This document shows positions 1 to 3,765 of a stretch of DNA of 6,522 nucleotides, piece by piece (within the stretch, counting starts at the first letter, position 1; each line of letters begins with the position of its first letter). The position numbers and the translations under genes were made by a program. The notes below the pieces were generated by a model, which saw nothing but the letters and a program-made list of their open reading frames with translations, searched no databases and had not been told where the DNA came from. The stretch comes from an uncultured bacterium (GTDB lineage: Bacteria > Eisenbacteria > RBG-16-71-46 > CAIMUX01), in assembly GCA_946886185.1 (NCBI GenBank), contig CAMPIC010000168.1, positions 1 through 6,522 of the forward strand. The letters are read 5' to 3'.

Positions 1-738
1 CTGCGCTGCCACCGCTGCCGATCGCGATCCTGCCTCGGGATTGGATGAGGTCCGCTGAATCGAGAGAGGCGGCGCCGGCGATTTGACCACAATCGTCTCG
101 GGCGCGCGCAAGACGTTGCCGATCGACACCGGCTCCGGCGTTGCCGAATTCCGTGCGGGCTCCGTCGTCCCTGGACGCGGTGCGAGCTCAGTCGTCGCCG
201 AACGCCGTGCAGGCTCAGACGTCGCCGAACGCCGTGCAAGCTCAGTGGTCGCCGAACGCAGTGCAGGCTCAGGCGCTGGAGTGGGACGTTCCGTTTCCGG
301 GGACGGCCGGCGCAATGCCGCCTCCTGCTCGGCTTGCTTCGTCTGTTTCATGAGGCGATCCACCTGCGCGGGCTCGAGCACCATGGTGCTCTCCGGAAAC
401 GCCGTCTGCTGACCATCGGGGGAGGCCACGCGACGCTCCGCTCCGATCCTGAGCACCAGGAGAAATTTGCCGATCCGGATTCGATCGCCGTCCTTCAGGT
501 GCGAGCGGGTCACCGGAACGTCGTTCAAGAAGGTTCCGTTGGCGCTTTCCTGATCGTTGATGTAGAACCCGTCTTCCTCGCGTACCAACTCGGCATGACA
601 CCGCGAGATGCCGGGGTTGTCCAACACGATGTGGGACTGGGGGTCCCGCCCGATCATGACGCGCGGCTCCGAGAACACGAACTCCCGGATGGGCCGTCCT
701 TTGAGGGAGAGTTTGACTTCGATGGCGCCGTCAGCCAT
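1..738 (-). CDS. FHA-domain protein with Thr/Ala/Arg-rich repeat linker (3' end outside window)
   Basis: The frame opens at ATG 738 and stays open for 246 codons to the window edge, so the C-terminus is missing. GGAGG at 747-751 sits 8 nt before the ATG and supports this start. Residues about 20-97 form a forkhead-associated domain, a phosphothreonine-peptide binding fold. The hallmark residues are present: G30-R31, S45-R-x-H48 and N67-G68, followed by the usual DGDRIRIG end strands at 83-90. After it come a short charged segment (about 122-144) and a linker of 9-residue repeats (about 153-206) rich in Thr, Pro, Ala and Arg. There is no signal peptide or membrane segment in the visible part, so it is probably cytoplasmic at this end. 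Family knowledge: such proteins read Ser/Thr-kinase signals or act as adaptors, often with another domain after the linker. What that domain is here cannot be seen. The FHA call is firm; the pathway is unknown. Confidence 0.93.
   Translation of the reverse strand, partial: MADGAIEVKLSLKGRPIREFVFSEPRVMIGRDPQSHIVLDNPGISRCHAELVREEDGFYINDQESANGTFLNDVPVTRSHLKDGDRIRIGKFLLVLRIGAERRVASPDGQQTAFPESTMVLEPAQVDRLMKQTKQAEQEAALRRPSPETERPTPAPEPALRSATTELARRSATSEPARRSATTELAPRPGTTEPARNSATPEPVSIGNVLRAPETIVVKSPAPPLSIQRTSSNPEAGSRSAAVAAQ
146..274 (-). repeat. 27-nt in-frame tandem repeat in the FHA protein linker
   Basis: Nearly five head-to-tail copies of a 27-nt unit start at 146, 173, 200, 227 and 254. The copies at 200 and 227 are the most alike and the outer ones more diverged. 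Because 27 is a multiple of three, each copy adds nine residues of the pattern S-A-T-T/S-E-P/L-A-R-R to the encoded linker (roughly residues 153-206), and copy-number changes would keep the frame. The linker is expected to be disordered. Confidence 0.85.
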
Positions 739-1176
739 GGACCGATCCTCCAAGGGATGGAAGCTACCGGTCGTGTATCGGCGTACTTTGCATGGTTCCC
801 AAGCGGAGCTTGCGAGGCTGGAGAACGTTCCGGAAGTGTGGGGTTGGCGGCCGGATAATGTGGTTTGAGGCTCGATGGCGCTAATCTGGGGCCGGATGGG
901 TTGCGGCCGGATGGGGGGAATGCGGCCGGATGGATATGCGCCGGATGGGTATGCGGCCGGATGGGTATGCGGCCGGATGGGTACGCGTCCTGGTCGGGAT
1001 GCGGCCGGCTATGCGGCCGGATGCGGGATGCGGCCGGATAAGTATGCGGCCTCGGGTGTGGGTGCACCGCGGGTGGGTGGATTTGCCCCTAAATGATGCT
1101 GGCTTCACAGTGATCGGACAGCACGCTCACCCTTCAGTTTTCGTAGAATCGGACCTTCGTCGAGGGGGGAATCGAA
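739..1176. other. Gene-free interval between divergent FHA and DinB genes
   Basis: This 438-nt stretch separates the divergent starts at 738 and 1177, so it should hold both promoters. It contains the FHA ribosome binding site (747-751), a GC-rich repeat block (about 847-1050) and the DinB gene's purine-rich leader GAGGGGGGA (1162-1170). A TAGAAT at 1144-1149 resembles a -10 box, but no matching -35 is visible 16-18 nt upstream, so no promoter is called. Open frames crossing the interval translate to His/Pro/Arg- or Gly/Met/Arg-rich repeats and are products of the repeat, not genes. Confidence 0.6.
847..1050. repeat. Imperfect GC-rich minisatellite, core GCGGCCGGAT
   Basis: The core GCGGCCGGAT or a close variant recurs at about 847, 890, 903, 922, 938, 953, 969, 1001, 1013 and 1030, with a partial copy near 1046. 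The most regular part, about 936-985, has a 16-nt period (ATGCGGCCGGATGGGT). Elsewhere the spacing shrinks or grows through small gains and losses, as expected for a slippage-prone tandem repeat. The core contains the self-complementary CGGCCG. There are no uniform spacers, so it is not a CRISPR array. It lies in the shared upstream region of two divergent genes. Confidence 0.85.
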
Positions 1177-1677
1177 GTGGATCTCATGAACTCATTGTTG
1201 TCGCAGTACCGCGCTTCCCTGCAAATGCATCGAAACGCGATCGAAGCATGCCCGGACTCAGTCTGGGTCGACGAAGCCTATCGGAATCGATCCTGGAACC
1301 TCTCCTATCACGTGCTCTTCTACACCCACTTGTATGCAAGTCGGTCGGAAGAAGCGTTCGCGCCATGGGATAAGGGTCGCATGAATCTTCAGTACATGGG
1401 TCGTCTCCCCTACCCGCCGCACACCGAGCTCGAGCTGGGAACGCCTTACTCGAAGGCAGCGATGCTGGAGTACGCATCTTTCGTGGAACGAGTGCTGATG
1501 CAGGCATTGCCGGGCGAGGACTTGGGAGCCGAGTCAGGCTTCGAATGGCTCCCGTTCCGGCGCTTCGAGCTCCACCTGTACAACCTGCGCCACCTCCAGC
1601 ACCACACCGGCCAGCTCAGCGATCGTCTCCAGTCCGCTACCGGAGCGGGAGTGCGGTGGGTAGGACGAGCTACATGA
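1177..1677 (+). CDS. DinB/YfiT-fold putative metalloenzyme
   Basis: This 166-residue protein has the size and layout of the DinB/YfiT four-helix-bundle superfamily, which includes metal-binding proteins and thiol-dependent transferases or hydrolases. The likely metal triad is H45 in helix 2 (context SYHVLFYTH), then H139 and H143 in the last helix (context RHLQHHTGQL), giving the H-x3-H spacing typical of the family. The C-terminus (RWVGRA) also fits this group. No signal peptide is seen, so it is probably cytoplasmic. The start is taken as GTG 1177 because the purine run GAGGGGGGA (1162-1170) ends about 6 nt before it. The alternative ATG at 1186 would be about 15 nt from that run and shortens the protein by three residues. 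It is convergent with the OmpA-type gene and overlaps it by 8 bp at the stops. Substrate is unknown; members of this fold cannot be assigned a reaction from sequence alone. Confidence 0.9.
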   Translation: MDLMNSLLSQYRASLQMHRNAIEACPDSVWVDEAYRNRSWNLSYHVLFYTHLYASRSEEAFAPWDKGRMNLQYMGRLPYPPHTELELGTPYSKAAMLEYASFVERVLMQALPGEDLGAESGFEWLPFRRFELHLYNLRHLQHHTGQLSDRLQSATGAGVRWVGRAT

Positions 1678-2344
1678 ACGCCCACACCTCGACGCGCCGG
1701 TCGCTGCGCATCGTCATCGGCTGGAACTGATCACCCGTGGCGTAGCGTGAGCCGAAAGCGGTGGTGGAAATCCGATCGGCGTCGATTCCTTGCTGCAGGA
1801 GCCAGTTCTTCACGGTCTGAGCGCGCTTCTCGCTGAGGCGATCCGCGTTCATGCCCGATTCCTGTTCCTTGTCCGCCATGCCCACGACGAGAAGATGCCA
1901 GCGCGTGTTCGCTTTGAGTTGATCGCGCACCTGCATCAGCGCGCCATGCGCTTCGCGATCCAGAGCGGCGGATCCGACCGCGAACGAGAGTCTCTGGACT
2001 CTCTGATGCGTCTGGAACCCGCCGGGCACCGCCGGCGCTTCGCCGTAGGTCCAATCGGACTGAAACTCGCGCACTCCCATGTTGCGGCCGAACTCCGAGT
2101 CGGGATTGTTCGACGCGGTGACGAAGGTGGATGGCGGTTGAATGTGCGCATCCTCCGTCGAGCGCAGCGTGCGAGGCTCCGAGGCGTCGGTGTCTCCGCT
2201 TCTCCAAGAGCCGCGATTCGATTCCCAATAGCTGGCACATCCTGAAAGTGCAATGGCCACTGCGCTGGCCAGGATGGTGGCGACCCAACGGCGCCGTTCG
2301 TTCCTCGCGCGGATTTTGATGGGTGATGGATTCCGTTGATGCAT
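1670..2344 (-). CDS. OmpA-family peptidoglycan-binding outer-membrane lipoprotein
   Basis: A 224-residue protein that should anchor the outer membrane to the cell wall. The N-terminus is a lipoprotein signal: basic residues at 12-19, a hydrophobic stretch at 21-33 and lipobox L33-S-G-C36, so the mature protein would begin at lipidated C36. Residues 37-115 are polar, Ser/Asp-rich and probably disordered. Residues about 118-222 form an OmpA C-terminal domain: LSFAVGSAAL first strand, A157-D158 at the position of the diaminopimelate-binding Asp, N166-A-D-R-L-S-x-x-R174-A helix with the second ligand-binding Arg, then DRRVEVW at the end. The usual GHTD motif is altered to GMAD. The start is ATG 2344, with GGAGG (2353-2357) 8 nt upstream. 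The layout is Pal-like, but no tol genes are nearby, so the symbol pal is not assigned. Its stop overlaps the convergent DinB gene by 8 bp. Confidence 0.93.
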   Translation of the reverse strand: MHQRNPSPIKIRARNERRRWVATILASAVAIALSGCASYWESNRGSWRSGDTDASEPRTLRSTEDAHIQPPSTFVTASNNPDSEFGRNMGVREFQSDWTYGEAPAVPGGFQTHQRVQRLSFAVGSAALDREAHGALMQVRDQLKANTRWHLLVVGMADKEQESGMNADRLSEKRAQTVKNWLLQQGIDADRISTTAFGSRYATGDQFQPMTMRSDRRVEVWAFM

Positions 2345-2400
2345 TGTCGAGCCCTCCGCTTCTGCGCCGCGTCGAACCCGTACGCATGCCGAGTCGTTCG

Positions 2401-2451
2401 TGACCAGCTTGTCGTTCCTGACAGCTCGTCATGCGCGACAGCTCGTCGTTC
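2401..2451. repeat. Three short imperfect direct repeats upstream of the OmpA-type gene
   Basis: Three near-identical 16-17 nt units lie at 2401-2417, 2419-2434 and 2436-2451. All follow the pattern (T/C)GAC-(C)-AGCT-(T/C)-GTC-(G/A)-T and have a period of about 17-18 nt. A weaker half copy (GAGTCGTTCG) precedes them at 2391-2400. They sit 57-107 bp upstream of the OmpA-type start, where regulator binding sites could lie. They may equally be degenerate slippage repeats. Confidence 0.45.
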
Positions 2452-2690
2452 GCCCACTCGCCGTTCATTGCACGTAGCCGTTCGCAAAAGGCCGAGGAAC
2501 GCGATCCGCGCCGAACAAAGCGGGACTCTCGTTCTCGTTTCGTGCACGAGCGTGGTAGAGCTTACAAACGACCGGCGTAAGAGCCGCGTACGATCATCGC
2601 GGAACCGATGCCGATGTACGTCTGATCCATTCATACGCCAATGGGTTGGCGTGCTGGAGCGCGGGACGGGCACCGCCCCCGCGAACAGAC

Positions 2691-2712
2691 TGAAGGAAAC
2701 TTGGGTGCCAAG
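2691..2712 (-). terminator. Weak candidate terminator downstream of the cohesin gene
   Basis: Read on the minus strand, CTTGG (2712-2708), loop CAC and CCAAG (2704-2700) form a 5-bp hairpin, followed by TTTCCTTC (2699-2692). It lies about 95 nt past the cohesin stop. The stem is short and the T tract is interrupted by two C residues, so termination would be inefficient. An alternative pairing of CCAAGG (2749-2744) with CCTTGG (2713-2708) would prevent this hairpin from forming. Confidence 0.25.
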
Positions 2713-2804
2713 GCAGGCAGCGGCCGCCCCGGGTGAGACAACACCTTGGCCGGCGCACCGCGAAGGCAGAAGGACAGCTGGTCCTGCGGTTGAGTCGAGG
2801 CGGG

Positions 2805-3662
2805 CTAGCGGAGGGTCACGACTCTCTCGACGACGGTCCATTCGTCCAGTCGAACGCGGATGAAGTAGATGCCCGCGGAATGACCGCGCGGGCTCGCCCA
2901 TTCCAAGGTGAGCTGCTCGTTGCTTTCTGACCACGCGCGCTGCGACCAGATTCGCCGCCCGGCCACATCCACGACTTCGGCATCGAGCCATCCGGTTCGG
3001 GGAGAGACGACGCGCAGCTCCGCCGTGTCGACGACTGGATTCGGTAAGACCTCCAGACGAAGTCCCACGGAAGTCGCGCTCGGAACCGTCACATCCGAGG
3101 TTGGATCGACCACGATGACGAGTCCATGTTGGAAGCTGACCTGGCGAGGAAATGTGGGATGCGACGGGCTGATCCAGATTCCCGCGTCCACGAACGTGCG
3201 GTCCGGATTGGAGGTGATCACGATCGGACTTTCTCCGACAGCGAGCGCGCGGAATTGGAACGTCGAGAGGACGCCGGGGCCGTCCACAGAAACGCCGGAG
3301 CACAACAACACATGCGTGTATGAGACCGTAGAATCGCTCTCCGAGAGAATCCGGAACGTCTGGGAGCAGGCGTCCGTCATGAGATCTCCCTGCTCGACCC
3401 CTTCGAAATCCAGAATCTCCGGATCGTATTGGATCGTGACTTCGTATCCGTTGAACTGCATCGCCGTGGAGTCGACGGTGAAGTGGATCTCCACCTCCTG
3501 GCCGACGATCGCGTCGTCGATGAGCGGTGGGTCGATCAGAACCTGGAAAGGCGCCGGATCCCCTGCGTATACGGGACACGGAGCGAGCAGCAACAGCGCG
3601 GTCACGCTGCTGAGCACGACACGCAGAGCGGACTCGGTGCATCTCGTCTCGTTCTGAGTCAC
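2805..3662 (-). CDS. Secreted single-cohesin protein with C-terminal sorting-type domain
   Basis: A 285-residue exported protein. Residues 1-33 are a signal peptide (R7 and R14, hydrophobic 15-27, V-Y-A33 cleavage site). Residues about 38-185 read as a cohesin-like beta-sandwich: G54-Q-x-V-x-I-x-F, then G72-Y-x-V-T-I-x-Y79-D-P-E-x-L84, and G130-V-L-x-T-F-x-F137. C99 and C121 could form a disulfide. Residues about 200-285 form a FlgD/T9SS type-A-like domain: L206-P-N-P, D232-V-A-G-R-R-I238, A263-G-I-Y-F-I-R269. Known role: cohesins bind dockerins, and such C-terminal domains direct type IX secretion in Bacteroidota, although related domains also occur where T9SS is unproven. The start is taken at GTG 3662 because AAGGAGG (3670-3676) is 7 nt away. 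ATG 3668 is only 1 nt from that site and would add two residues. The upstream gene ends 103 nt before and has the same type of C-terminus, so co-transcription is likely. The binding partner is inferred only. Confidence 0.9.
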   Translation of the reverse strand: MTQNETRCTESALRVVLSSVTALLLLAPCPVYAGDPAPFQVLIDPPLIDDAIVGQEVEIHFTVDSTAMQFNGYEVTIQYDPEILDFEGVEQGDLMTDACSQTFRILSESDSTVSYTHVLLCSGVSVDGPGVLSTFQFRALAVGESPIVITSNPDRTFVDAGIWISPSHPTFPRQVSFQHGLVIVVDPTSDVTVPSATSVGLRLEVLPNPVVDTAELRVVSPRTGWLDAEVVDVAGRRIWSQRAWSESNEQLTLEWASPRGHSAGIYFIRVRLDEWTVVERVVTLR

Positions 3663-3669
3663 GGACATT

Positions 3670-3676
3670 CCTCCTT
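3670..3676 (-). promoter_or_regulatory. Strong ribosome binding site that sets the cohesin-gene start
   Basis: Read on the minus strand, AAGGAGG is a near-perfect anti-16S match. It is 7 nt from GTG 3662 but only 1 nt from the in-frame ATG at 3668, too close for normal initiation. The GTG is therefore the better start although an ATG lies two codons upstream. Confidence 0.75.
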
Positions 3677-3703
3677 AGCAGCGCATGCGCGATGCGAAGA
3701 TTC

Positions 3704-3753
3704 GCCCCGGGCGGTTCGGCGCCGTTCGTGTCCCTTCACCGAATTCCCGGGGC
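3704..3753. repeat. 8-bp inverted repeat between the two secreted-protein genes
   Basis: GCCCCGGG (3704-3711) and CCCGGGGC (3746-3753) are perfect reverse complements separated by 34 nt, with the palindrome CGGCGCCG between them. They could fold in the mRNA between the two genes. No T tract follows on the minus strand, so this is not a standard terminator. In GC-rich DNA, arms of this length can arise by chance. Confidence 0.3.
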
Positions 3754-3765
3754 AGGGTCCGTCTG

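Larger units (their letters stand above)
2345..2804. other. Gene-free interval upstream of the OmpA-type gene
   Basis: This 460-nt stretch lies between the end of the cohesin gene and the start of the OmpA-type gene, both on the minus strand. Frames crossing it on either strand are extensions of shadows of neighbouring genes and give Arg/Ser-rich sequence with no domain signature. It holds the OmpA-gene ribosome binding site (2353-2357), three short direct repeats (2401-2451), a GC-rich imperfect hairpin (2661-2682) and a pair of competing hairpin arms (2700-2749). The OmpA-type gene probably has its own promoter here, but I see no clear -35/-10 pair. No tRNA-like cloverleaf is apparent. Confidence 0.5.

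Noticed and set aside
83..868. Several plus-strand open frames across the FHA gene
   Set aside because: They are antisense shadows. The minus-strand frame from 738 gives a complete FHA domain with all hallmark residues and has a proper ribosome binding site.
847..1050. Possible CRISPR array
   Set aside because: The repeats are about 10-16 nt, contiguous and imperfect, with no spacers of constant length and no cas genes.
654..1108. Repetitive His/Pro- or Gly/Arg-rich small proteins encoded across the minisatellite
   Set aside because: Open frames on both strands and in several phases all arise from the same tandem repeat. None has codon use or a start site that suggests translation.
1144..1149. 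TAGAAT as a -10 promoter box for the DinB-type gene
   Set aside because: No -35-like hexamer is found at 16-18 nt upstream, and there is no extended -10 TG. A single hexamer is not enough.
2661..2749. Possible structured RNA such as a cobalamin riboswitch or SRP RNA, because of strings like GAAGGAAAC, GGGTGCCAAGG and GGCAGCGG
   Set aside because: Only fragments resemble the consensus. The B12 box (GCCACTGT-like) and the SRP core (GGAAGGAAGCAGC-like) are absent, and no gene for cobalamin use lies downstream on that strand. A covariance-model scan would settle it.
2771..2785. Palindrome AGGAC-AGCTG-GTCCT as a terminator of the cohesin gene
   Set aside because: The stem is only 5 bp with a 5-nt loop, and no T tract follows on the minus strand.
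2336..2863. A 175-codon plus-strand open frame in the gene-free interval
   Set aside because: The product is Arg/Ser-rich, it has no ribosome binding site that I can see, and it runs into the antisense of the cohesin gene. There is no family resemblance.
1936..3642. A 568-codon open frame on the minus strand overlapping the cohesin and OmpA-type genes
   Set aside because: Its translation is Arg/Ser/His-rich with no domain signature, and it overlaps two genes that have signal peptides, good ribosome binding sites and recognisable domains in other frames. It is a high-GC shadow.
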